From: Neoceratodus forsteri | Lineage: Eukaryota; Chordata; Ceratodontiformes; Ceratodontidae | Assembly: GCA_016271365.2 (NCBI GenBank) | Contig: CM028130.1 | Coordinates: 472,907,501 to 472,971,500 of the forward strand | Direction of reading: 5' to 3' | DNA length: 64,000 nt | Part shown: positions 21,138 to 29,873 of the stretch, in pieces | How positions within the stretch are numbered: position 1 is the stretch's first letter | How the letters are laid out: every line of letters begins with the position of its first letter | Made by a program: the position numbers and the translations under genes | The notes under the pieces: model-generated | Database searches by the model: none | What the model saw: the letters and a program-made list of their open reading frames with translations, nothing else | Told to the model about the DNA's origin: nothing

Positions 21138-21760
21138 CTAACTTATGCAGGTGTGCCACGAGTACTGCAAAGCACTTTGTAAAGACTTATGACTCTGAAG
21201 AAAGCACTTTGTAAAGACTTGTGACTCTGAAGAAAGCCCAAAGGGCAAGACCCTGAACTGGCAATGTTGCCCAGCACTCTGAAACAGAGGTATCTGTGGT
21301 GGCTGGGGTGACCCAGTATGTGCTGGTATGCATCTTGCATATCCAGGGATGCTAACCACTCCTGAGAAAGGTTAGCAGGGAACCCAGAGAAACCATTCTG
21401 AGTTTTTCTCGATCCATGAATTTGTTCAGATTTTTAAGGTTGAGAATACGGTGCATGCCCCCTGATTTGATTTAAACTAAGAAGCACTGGGAGTAGAATC
21501 CTGTGTTCTGTTCTGACTCTGGCACTACTACCACTGCCCTGTTGCTCAGAAAGTCTGCAATCTCCTGCACCAGAAGCTCTGACATATGAAATGACTAGAG
21601 GGGCTGCCTTCTAGGGGGATAGTCTGGGGGGGATTTCTGTAAATTCCAGGAAGTATCCCTCTTATATGATCCTGAGGATCAACTTATCCATTGTAATGGA
21701 TTCCCACTGACAGTAAAACTGGGTCAGGCACCTCTCACTGAGGATAAGAGGTCTGCCTTG
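21138..21760 (-). pseudogene. DIRS family B copy 2 RT fragment
   Basis: The minus strand encodes FRVLPFGLSSESQVFTK (about 21290-21225), the DIRS counterpart of the FGLTSAPRVFTE motif of family A, preceded by ...HILGHPSHHRYLCFRV. Further upstream it aligns in order with the family B RT entry region (8223-8565), including a QNGF...NKFMD-like stretch. Frames are broken. It is too short to judge the catalytic Asp residues. Confidence 0.65.
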
Positions 21761-22744
21761 GCCAGCTGAGATCCCTGGATATGGGCCCAAGAGGGAAGCA
21801 AGAGCCAGAGGCTCCAAGGCCTATACCTTGGCTGCAGAGATTCTCAGAAAACCTAACCCGAAGGGACAGCCTGGCAGGACAACTAGAACAAAGTCAACCT
21901 CCAGAAGAGGAACAACCAGGTCAGTGCCCATGTGGAGGAGATGTCCAGGTAAGGAGACCAGAGCCATGACAATCCCTTTGGGACAGCTCTGGTGCTCACT
22001 GGTGGTGTGCTGAGCCTGTGGATCCTGGGAGAACTCTATGCCCCAGTCATCATCCAGTCCTAAGCCGGTGCCACCTCCAACACCAGGCTCAGAACTAGGG
22101 ACCTACCTAGATGTGGGTTCCCCTCCGGTGCCAAGGTTTGCATCACCCTTTGTGCTGGGTCCAGTGTCAGGTCCAACACCCTCCCCAGGTCCATTCCCAC
22201 CCACCTGGCACAGCAAATGGCACCAAAGCTGGGGAAGGAACTAGGGGAATTACTGTACCATCACCACAGTCAGTGTCAGTGCAGGACCGGCACCATGGCC
22301 TGCACTATATCCACTGCAAGGGGCGGTGTCGACCCCTTTCCGGGAGCTGCAAGAGCTACATGGGGAGAGATCACCACCAGCACCTCGGCAACTGGGTACC
22401 GCATGGCCTTGGTACCAGTCCCTCTCCAGATATCATGAACAATGTCAGGAGGGGATCCAATGTCATAACTGGCACCATCCTGCTCACTAGCACCGTGAAC
22501 GATGTCAGGAGATGGGTCAGCACCAGGCCATGACACCGAGGTGTCCACTGGTGTAGAGCAGGAATATAGCCTCGGCCTCACCACAGGATCAGCCTCTGAT
22601 GCCTTAGCACAGCAAGGTCGAGGAGGACTCTGTGCTTACATGGGTCCAGAGGTAATCAGGAAGAGGCCCAGGGGAAAGGCCTAATGTTCTTGCCTTAGCT
22701 GCATGTGTGTGAAGCCTGCCTCAATAAGTGGCAATTGGACAACC

Positions 22745-22893
22745 TCACCTCAGCATGAGATTCTCCAGAGTTCGGCAGTTCACAGGGATACAGGAATTGC
22801 ACACATCCAAATCATGTTCTAGGCCAAGGCAGGTTCCATAGCACTGATGATGATCCAGAGCAGTCATGAACTTCCCACAGGAGCACCGACACA
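22745..22893 (-). pseudogene. DIRS family B gag Cys/His finger
   Basis: Reading from ATG 22893 the minus strand gives a Cys/His-rich segment: CSCGKFMTALDHHQC, then TCLGLEH and DVCNSC. The CLGxxH...C..C half is the same as in family A (CLGFDH...CQIC) and family C (CLGQHH...CEVC), with small spacing changes in the first half. It is the N-terminal finger of gag and supports the family assignment of the whole fragment. Confidence 0.7.
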
Positions 22894-23238
22894 TATTAGA
22901 TGGCTGTTGGACTATCTTCAATGATGGCGATGGTAGAACTTAAGAACTATCGCTCCCACAGTGTGCACTCGATGGCACGAATAACAAAACTGAGGTAACT
23001 GAAGGAGTTGCAACTGTTTTTGGCTGACATGTGACACCACATGAGGGTGTGCAGGTGCCATGTTCAATATCTGTAGCCAACTCCCTCCCTACAAACAATT
23101 TTCTCCAGCAGGGTCCTAGTGTCTCTCGCACCAGACTCATAAGTCAGTATCAATAGTGAAGATTGATTCTTGGAAGATCAGCCCCCAGTTATTATAGATT
23201 CATAAGCATCCCCAAGGCCCATTATATATAGAATAATG

Positions 23239-23357
23239 CATGGGGAAGTCTGTATAATGAGGATTTTATGCACACTCGAGGTGTGCGATGCCCCATAAAC
23301 CCTGAGAGTGAAGCTAAGGGTGTGCATAAAATCTGAGTTGACACACACTTCCCCATG
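23239..23357. repeat. Inverted repeat, ~37-bp arms
   Basis: CATGGGGAAGTCTGT...ATTTTATGCACAC (23239-23275) pairs with GTGTGCATAAAAT...ACTTCCCCATG (23320-23357), with a few mismatches. The loop is about 44 bp. A compact non-autonomous DNA element or its end is likely. Confidence 0.8.
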
Positions 23358-23469
23358 TTTTATTTTTTATAACTGGTTCCTTTGATTTTTTTTTTTATTT
23401 TAGAATTTTTGCAAAAGGTGCATAACCAAATTCCGTTATACATGAGTTTTTACACACATAGGTATATAA

Positions 23470-23521
23470 TCAAACTCCGTTATACACATATGTGTAATCA
23501 CCAGTGTATAATGGAGTTTGA
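23470..23521. repeat. Inverted repeat, 18-bp arms
   Basis: TCAAACTCCGTTATACAC pairs with GTGTATAATGGAGTTTGA with one mismatch. A related direct copy (CAAATTCCGTTATACAT) lies at about 23429. Together with 23239-23357 it suggests one palindromic element of roughly 280 bp. Confidence 0.75.
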
Positions 23522-23817
23522 CAGCTTCTGCTCACAGTTGATATTCATCACTAACCAGTTATTATATAAACATTATATTGTTTAAGCAAAATGGGAGCAT
23601 CAAAAGCTTCAGTGAAATAAAATAACTAATAAAACAGGAGAGATACAGTACATAAGAGAAGCTGAAGGAAACAAATTTAATAAAATACTGAGTTTCAGAG
23701 GAAAAGAGCAATAGCGCCAGATCACAGATCTATGAATGAGTAAACACTACCAGAACAAAAGGAGCATGTAAACAACATTACAGAGTTATGGACATGTTTA
23801 CTGCTGGGCTGCTCTAC

Positions 23818-23951
23818 CTGATGGTGGTACTTCGGGGTTCAGAGAAAAGCAAGCTTCCCTCTCCAAAATACTGTCCAGCCTTCAATGTCACCATCACCTG
23901 ACGCTCATCTTGGGACAGCACTTCCACTTCACCATTCTCAATAAAAAACAT
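23818..23951 (-). CDS. Host exon: part of a cyclic-nucleotide-binding domain
   Basis: A 134-bp stretch with a T-rich tract and AG acceptor just upstream (minus strand ...TTGTTTTTTGTAG|ATG) and a CAG|GTAGAG donor downstream. It translates without stops to MFFIENGEVEVLSQDERQV followed by TLKAGQYFGEGSLLFSEPR and STTI(R). The YFGEGSLL...PRSTTIR part is the phosphate-binding cassette of cNMP-binding domains (Gly-Glu contacts the ribose, Arg the phosphate), and the NGEVEVLS part is the beta strand before it. The exon is in phase 0 at its start and ends after two bases of a codon. It would belong to a cyclic-nucleotide-regulated protein, for example a CNG/HCN/CNGK-like channel or another cNMP-binding protein. 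I cannot name the gene. The other exons are not visible in this window. Confidence 0.8.
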
Positions 23952-25279
23952 CTACAAAAAACAAAATAAAACAGCCATTAGACAGACTGACGTTATGTAC
24001 TTATTGTAACTGTTGATCTTTAATATGCATTCCATATGAGAACCCAGTAGGAGCGATAACTTATCTGGAGGGCTGGCAGAACAAATAGTCCCCACATGCA
24101 CATGCACTCTGCAAATTAGGTACTCACCATATTCTTCCAGAATATCTTCACCATTCATCACTGGTGGGTATATGTCAGAGGCACTAGGACCCTGCAGGAG
24201 CATATGCATTTAATGCTTTGGAGGTAGGGGACTGACGTCAGAGACAGCGCTGCCCATGAGGCGAATGTATGACACTATGCTTGTGGACTGGCCAGTAACC
24301 GATCCCAACCCCCCTGCCTCCTCAGTTCTATTCACCTAGGAGAGGAAAGAAAGAGTACGAAAAAAGGGAGGGCTCGGTCAACAGAGCCCAGGGCTAGATA
24401 ACAGGATATAAGATATAAAAAGAACAAATTAATAAAAAACAACTAAGAGAAGAAGACAGGTTTGGGAGGAGGGTCTTTACAGTGGCCAAAGGATGACCAG
24501 GACAGCTGTGCAGGAGAGAAAGAGAGAGAGTGAGCAGAGGGACCCCAAATTATCAGCAGAAAAGTGAATGTGTCAGAACAGTTGGCTTGCTTTCAACGGA
24601 TATTTATTTATTTATTTATTTATTTATTTCGATTTTGATAACCAGGTAAGCTCACTGAAACCAGAGGTCCCTTTTTCAGGAGTGACTCAGATTAGTTACA
24701 GACAATAATTACATATATTGGCAGGAGTACACAGTAGTACATACATTGGTAGGAGTAGGATATACTATGTAAACACAAAACTCGATATGCAGACACTCGG
24801 CATACTGAGTAAACTGGCCCGGAAGACACTGTCCCAAATCACTGAAATGCCCAACGCACAAATTATGGGCATTTTAGTGATATTAACTGTAAAATGTGGG
24901 GGGCTTCACACCCCACACTCCCCACACCCCCGTAACTAAAATATCCATCTCCAAGGGGAGCAGACCCGGAGTAAAATTATAATAGTTATGGGGGTGCAAT
25001 ATAAACGCATGACCCGGACCAGAACCCCGGTCATGCACAGTATGCCGGCTGAGCACCGGGTGGTATTTCCCTCCACACCACCAGGGCAGCTCGGCCAGCA
25101 ACCCCATCCAGCTGTCCTTTCCTGAAGCTCTGACGGGGTCCGTCACATCCGCTTCCTTACGCCGTCAGGAGTACTAGCGTCGGGCATAGTAGTGTCGGGT
25201 TACTGCCGCATTTGGGGAAAGCTGACTGGGATAATGCGTGTCAGGCTGCACAGGTTCCAGCAAAAAGTAAGTATAACCT
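23952..25279. other. Non-coding; (TTTA)n simple repeat and unidentified repeats
   Basis: Probably intron upstream of the cNMP-binding exon. Contains (TTTA)n at 24601-24629, GA-rich sequence near 24515-24535, and a CpG-containing segment at 24830-25260 that looks like an old repeat but has no domain I recognise. Confidence 0.5.
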
Positions 25280-25900
25280 TTCAATCATGGAAGAGGATGG
25301 CTTATGCTCCTTAAGGGCTAGCTGACCCTCAAGTAAAAAAAAATTGTCCATGAGAAAGTTGAAGAACCAGCTTAGAGGGGTAGATTGCAAGGAAAGGAGT
25401 ACTTCTCTGAATTCTCAGAAACAGGAGCAGAGCTTTGAGCAATGGGAAAAATATTGCCATGCCATAGGACTAGTTTCCAAGCCAAGTAGAGATATTTAGG
25501 AGCTCAGGAGACAAAAGTGCAACCCCCACGAGGGTTAAAAAGACTGAGAAAAGGGGACCCCTGCTAAAGGACAATTGCCAAGTATAGGAATCCACAAAAA
25601 AGGAAGGATTCCAACCCTCTAGACTCCCTGTCTCTTACAGAAACAACCCAAAAAATAGGGGATTAAAAGCAAGAGCCACTACAGGCCACTAAAACAAATG
25701 CAGGAAGCGAACTGCAAGGGAGAAGAAAGCTGAACTGGTAAGGGCACTAGGCTACAATTCCCAAATGTTTCCAGTCCCTTGAGCTCCTGCTACCCTGCAG
25801 GGAGGGCCTTGTTCCCAAGGAGGGATGAAAAAAGCTTATCCAACAGCAAACTATAGATCCCCTCTGCCCAAAGATCTGGGGTGGAGAAGAAATAAAACAA
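25280..25900 (-). pseudogene. Possible decayed DIRS recombinase fragment
   Basis: The plus-strand phrases ACTAGTTTCCAAGCCAAGTA and GCAACCCCCACGAGG align in order with the antisense of the family A recombinase (ACAGTTTTCCAAGTCAAGTA at 11802). No open frame remains. A weak call. Confidence 0.35.
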
Positions 25901-26265
25901 AGGCTTTTGCATCCTATCGCTACTAAAATGCTCTTTCTCCCTCCCCCCCTTTTTCTTTTTTTGTTTTGTTAGGTAGAAGAAAAGAGAAAAACAAGGACCT
26001 AAAAATGAGCCCTTCTAGTTTTTACATTTGCTGCACATGCACACCAAAGATTTTATTACACTAAAAAGGTTTTTTTTTTGGGGGGGGGCAGCAGCAGATT
26101 TATGCATTGGTGCACACGTGCGCACCACCCCCTTTGATGAGCGGGACACATGCACCCTGATTAGCCACAAAGGCTTCCTTTTAAACTGAAGCTGGTATGT
26201 GTCTTCTAATCTTCCCCTGCATAATTCAGTTCAAAAATAAGTACCAGACACTTACGCGGGGGAAG

Positions 26266-26690
26266 AAAAAATTACTCACCTGTAGTAATCGTGTTTCTTC
26301 CAACAGGATCCACTAATATTATTACTTCTTGCAATGCTCCTTTAAGCCAGCACTGCCCCTGAGCCAAATGGAATGTTATGCTAATAACATAGAAACATAG
26401 AAACATAGAAACAGAAACATAGAAACATAGAATTTGACGGCAGATAAGGACCGCTTGGCCCACCCAGTCTGCCCATTTCCCTACCTACTGGATAAGCTGC
26501 AGATCCTAGTTAACCAGCAGCCTACTTCTTTCTACCCCCATCCCCCAGAATTGCCTTATGACTATCCCATGCATGCTTGAATTCCACCATGCTTGAATAA
26601 TGTGATCTTTAGCTTGTGCATTCAGCTCAAAAACTGCCCAGTGTAACTGCCTACATTCTAACCTCAGATTTCTTAGAAGCCTGCAAAGAG
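26266..26690 (-). repeat. DIRS C right inverted terminal repeat (interrupted)
   Basis: Begins AAAAAATTACTCACCTGTAG, identical over its first 15 bases to the right end of DIRS A. Inner segments AGCACTG.CCC, CAAATGG and AAAACTGCCCAGTGTAACTG are the inverse of the left terminal repeat (39780-39940). A CR1 3' fragment splits it at about 26384-26598. Confidence 0.85.
26384..26598 (-). mobile_element. CR1-type LINE 3' end fragment
   Basis: Starts on the plus strand with (ACATAGAA)n, the inverse of the TTCTATGTTTCTATGTT tail of the CR1 copy ending at about 39760. It continues with GCAGATAAGGACCGCTTGGC and CCCAGTCTGCC, the inverse of the shared 3' UTR. The 5' side is truncated. It interrupts the DIRS C terminal repeat. 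Confidence 0.85.
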
Positions 26691-26948
26691 GCCATAGTAA
26701 CATCTATTTAGAATAGAAATAGAAAAAATGCCCCAACTGGGGCAACTAGTAAGCATTAAATCACAGGAAAAAGAGAAAATTTCCCCTTTTCTAAAAATGT
26801 CAGATTCACCTAAGCAAAAAATGACCTACTAAGCTATAAAGCATTACTAAGAAGTGCCAGCAGATGTCATACCACGCCAAATATTCATACAATCAGCACT
26901 GGAGGGGTTTTTACTGATTCTGCCATGGGAGGCAGGGTGGGAAGTAAT

Positions 26949-27043
26949 AATATTAGTGGATCCCATTGGAAAAAACAAGATTACAACAGGTGAGTAATTT
27001 TTTCTTCTAACCCCAGGAATCCACTAATATTATTACTTCTTGC
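26949..27043 (-). repeat. DIRS C internal complementary region (ICR)
   Basis: GAAGTAATAATATTAGTGGA...CAGGTGAGTAATTTTTT (complement of the right end) is joined to CTTCTAACCCCAGGAATCCA (complement of the left end). The junction TTTTTT|CTTC is the same as in DIRS A although the flanking sequence differs. Confidence 0.9.
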
Positions 27044-27591
27044 AGACTATACAGCAGTACCTCAAGGAGGTGGGCAAAGAATCTACTTAGGAGAAAGACT
27101 CTGCAGGACTGATGTGCCAAACCTGGCATCACTCCTGGACTGGGTGTCCAGGCTATAATGCTTAGTGAAGGGGTGGACTGACCTCCAGGTAGCTGCTTTA
27201 CAGATTTCCACCAAAGGCATCTCTTGGGTAGCTGCAATAGTGGCAGCTGTGCCCCTTGTAGAATGGGCCCTAAGCCCAACAGGAGGTACCTTACCTGCTT
27301 TGGAGTAGCAAAACTAGATACACTGAACTATTAATTGAGAGATAGTTCTTTTTGAGGCAGGTGTCTCCTTACCTACCTCTCCATAGGTGAGAAACAACTG
27401 TTGTCTGTCCTGCCTATGGTCCTTGGTAGGAGTCATGTAGTAACTTAAAGCCCTTTTTACATCAAGGCTGTGGTGACTACACTCCCCTGAACTAGAGTGC
27501 TTAGTGAAGAAAACTGGCAAGGTAATAGACTGGTTCAAGTGGAAGTCTGAAACCACTTTGGGGAGTTACTTCCTATTAGTTCTCAACACTA
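27010..27591 (-). pseudogene. DIRS C tyrosine recombinase, C-terminal part
   Basis: Minus-strand frames encode VSDFHLNQSITLPVF, VKRALSYYMTPTKDHR, FLTYGEVGKETPASKR (27556-27314), then in another frame GLRAHSTRGTAATIA with the HxxR box (about 27265), EICKAATWRSVHPFTK and HYSLD with the nucleophilic Tyr (about 27150). So this part keeps the catalytic residues that family A lost. It is separated from its N-terminal half by the Penelope-like insertion, and a frame change lies near 27300. Confidence 0.85.
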
Positions 27592-27718
27592 AGTCCTGAA
27601 AAAGCTCTGCACTCTTTTACCTGTACTGGGATGAATCCAGGTCCAAACACAAATAATATGCAAATAAATATTTATTACTTTCTGGAGAACGAAAGGACCA
27701 AAAGACAACATACAAAAC

Positions 27719-27770
27719 AAAGCGCTAACTTGCGCCAGCGCTTCGACTCACAAATGAGTCTTCATCAGGG
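27719..27770 (-). ncRNA. Hammerhead-ribozyme-like motif, minus copy
   Basis: On the minus strand: CTGATGA, then stem II GACTC/GAGTC with loop ATTTGT, then CGAAG, then stem III GCGCT/AGCGC, then TT. This is the order of a hammerhead core; the usual GAAA...U pair is replaced by GAAG...C, a possible compensatory change. Hammerhead motifs are known in Penelope-like elements. Activity cannot be judged. Confidence 0.5.
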
Positions 27771-28282
27771 GTAAAGGTTACATCATGGATTGCACCCTTA
27801 TATACTTAGATAATTAAAGCAATTATTCAATTAATCCTAATAAAAATTCAACAGTCACTTTAAGTCTGTGCACAGTGTAATACCTATATTAGGTCACTAG
27901 ATGGTGCTATTGTAATGCAGCACATACATCTTAGAATTGAAACACCATTATGTATATAAGTTCCAAAAGACACATACAAAAATGATGACAGATAATGAGT
28001 AAAACAATGAATGAGATGAAAATGAGATGATTAGACCAAACCTCCAGCAAATCCTGGTTAAAGGCAAAAGAGACTGCAAGGCAACCATAATACAGGACCT
28101 CCTGGTAAATAAGGACTAGGTAGCTGGAGGGCAGCCAGATGATATGAAAATTAGCCTATAAAAAGGAAAAAGACATTATTTCACAAATGCAACATACTGT
28201 ATAATCTTTGATCTCTATTTTAAACATACATAAACAGCACAAATTCATCCTAATATCATATCAGAATCCTAATTTATATAGC

Positions 28283-29760
28283 TCAAATTATTTTAAAAAA
28301 AGGTTTCAAATCCCACTTGTCATTAAGTCCCTGTGGTTTCACACTATGTAAAGTGTGGATCCAAAAACTCTCACGTTGTAATAATAGATTAGGTCTGTCA
28401 CCTCCATTTTTCATTTGTGACACATGTTCCAGACCTATGAATTTCAGAACATCTGGTTTAGACTTATGTAGATCTGAAAAATGTGTACCTACAGGAGTGT
28501 CTTGTTTGTTACTCACAATCAAGTGAATATGCTCCTGTATTCTTTGTTTTAGAGGTCTAACAGTCTTACCCACATACATTAAATTACAAGTACACCATAA
28601 TACATAAACAACATAGGGGGTATTACATGTAATAAGTTCCCTGATTTCAGCTTTGATGTTCATATGTATAGGATGTATAACTTCCTTAGCTGGTACACCA
28701 TATTTACAAATATTGCAATTACTACATCTGTAGTAGCCACTAGAACAACATGGCAACCATGTGCTAGTAGTTTTTGTCAAAGCTGGAGTCCTACTGTGAA
28801 CCAATTTGTCCCTGAGGGTTTCACTTCTATTAAAAGTGACCCTGGGTTTACGACCCACAGATGTACCTACCATGTTGTCTCCCAGTAAGATAGGCCAATT
28901 TTTATGTATTACATTACCTATCTGACCTGCAACATGGCTAAAATCTGTGACAAAAGTACATGGCATTTTTTCTGTTTGTGTTGCATTTGTTCTATTTGTG
29001 TCTTTGAGATCATCTCTGCTCATTCTGTGTACTTTTTCTCTTATTTGTTCTAAAACCTTTTTATCATAACCCCTTACTTCAAATCTCTTCAGGAGTTCAT
29101 CAGTTTGTACAATAAAGTCATTATCTGAGCCACAATTTCTCCTCAATCTCAATATTTGTCCAAATGGGATAGAATTCTTTAGGCTACGAGGATGGTCACT
29201 ACTAGCCAATAGTAGTGAATTTGTGGCAGTACTTTTTCTAAAGCACCTGGTATCTATCTTATTTCTGTTGACATAAAGGCAAAGATCTAAAAAGGAAATA
29301 CTCCATGGATCAGTCACATATGTAAATTTTAAATTATATGTGTTGTTATTGAGCCATTCCAAGAATTCAGAAATGGCATCAGTTGGTCCTTCCCAAATAC
29401 ATAAGACATCATCGATAAAGCGATGCCAATGTACAGTGTTTTTAACAAATGGATTAATGTTAGAAAAAACAACATCTTTTTCCCAAAATCCCAAAAACAA
29501 ATTGGCATAGCTGGGTGCCATTGATGCACCCACAGCAGTGCCACAATTCTGCAAATAAAAATTCACCTCTAAACTCAAAATAATTATGTGTCAACAAAAA
29601 CTCAGTTGCTTCCACAATTAATTCATGTGGAATATTTTCAGTTTTAGATAATTCTTCCATCCTATATCTTATTGCCTCCAGGCCCATCTGATGTTGAACT
29701 GAAGTATATAGAGATTCAACATCAATACATAGCTACAGCTATCCTGGTTTCCACTCTATG
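28283..29760 (-). pseudogene. Penelope-like RT with GIY-YIG endonuclease, minus copy
   Basis: From 29578 a 431-codon open frame carries the RT palm and the endonuclease. It has GTAVGASMAPSYANLFLG, the catalytic HRFIDDVLCIWEG (both Asp kept), FLDLCLYVNRNKIDTR, and a C-terminal GIY-YIG domain with VVYVLWCTCNLMYVGKT, then RPLKQRIQEH and ESFWIHTLHS (conserved Glu). Upstream, 29687-29580 continues the RT (GLEAIRYRMEELSKTENIP) in another frame, so one frameshift near 29570 separates them. The N-terminal RT part is missing because the copy is 5' truncated at about 29873. Penelope RTs act in a telomerase-related manner with target cutting by GIY-YIG. This is the better preserved of the two copies at the active site. 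Confidence 0.88.
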
Positions 29761-29873
29761 TTTTCTGTAATATTTAGTACATCTTTACTATCCTTGATAT
29801 ACGAAGGAAGCTTAATAACTTGAAACTGTAAAAAGAAATCAATAAATTTACCCAAATTTTGTGTAAGAGAGGG

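Larger units (their letters stand above)
21138..23195 (-). mobile_element. DIRS family B copy 2, fragment
   Basis: Minus-strand remnant with leader (23195-22894), gag finger (22893-22745), proline-rich gag linker (about 22700-21790) and an RT fragment (21760-21138). The order matches the other DIRS copies. The RNase H, recombinase and right end are absent. A tandem duplication of about 29 bp (ACTTTGTAAAGACTTRTGAC) occurs at 21177-21236. Confidence 0.65.

Noticed and set aside
22111..22533. 140-codon plus-strand proline/serine/glycine-rich frame
   Set aside because: Antisense to the proline-rich gag linker of DIRS family B copy 2; low-complexity composition keeps it open.
24111..24200. Minus-strand frame GPSASDIYPPVMNGEDILEE followed by GTGAGT, looks like an exon
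   Set aside because: Does not resemble the part of a cNMP-binding domain expected upstream of 23951, and the neighbouring TACTCACC sequence resembles transposon termini in this window. Unproven.
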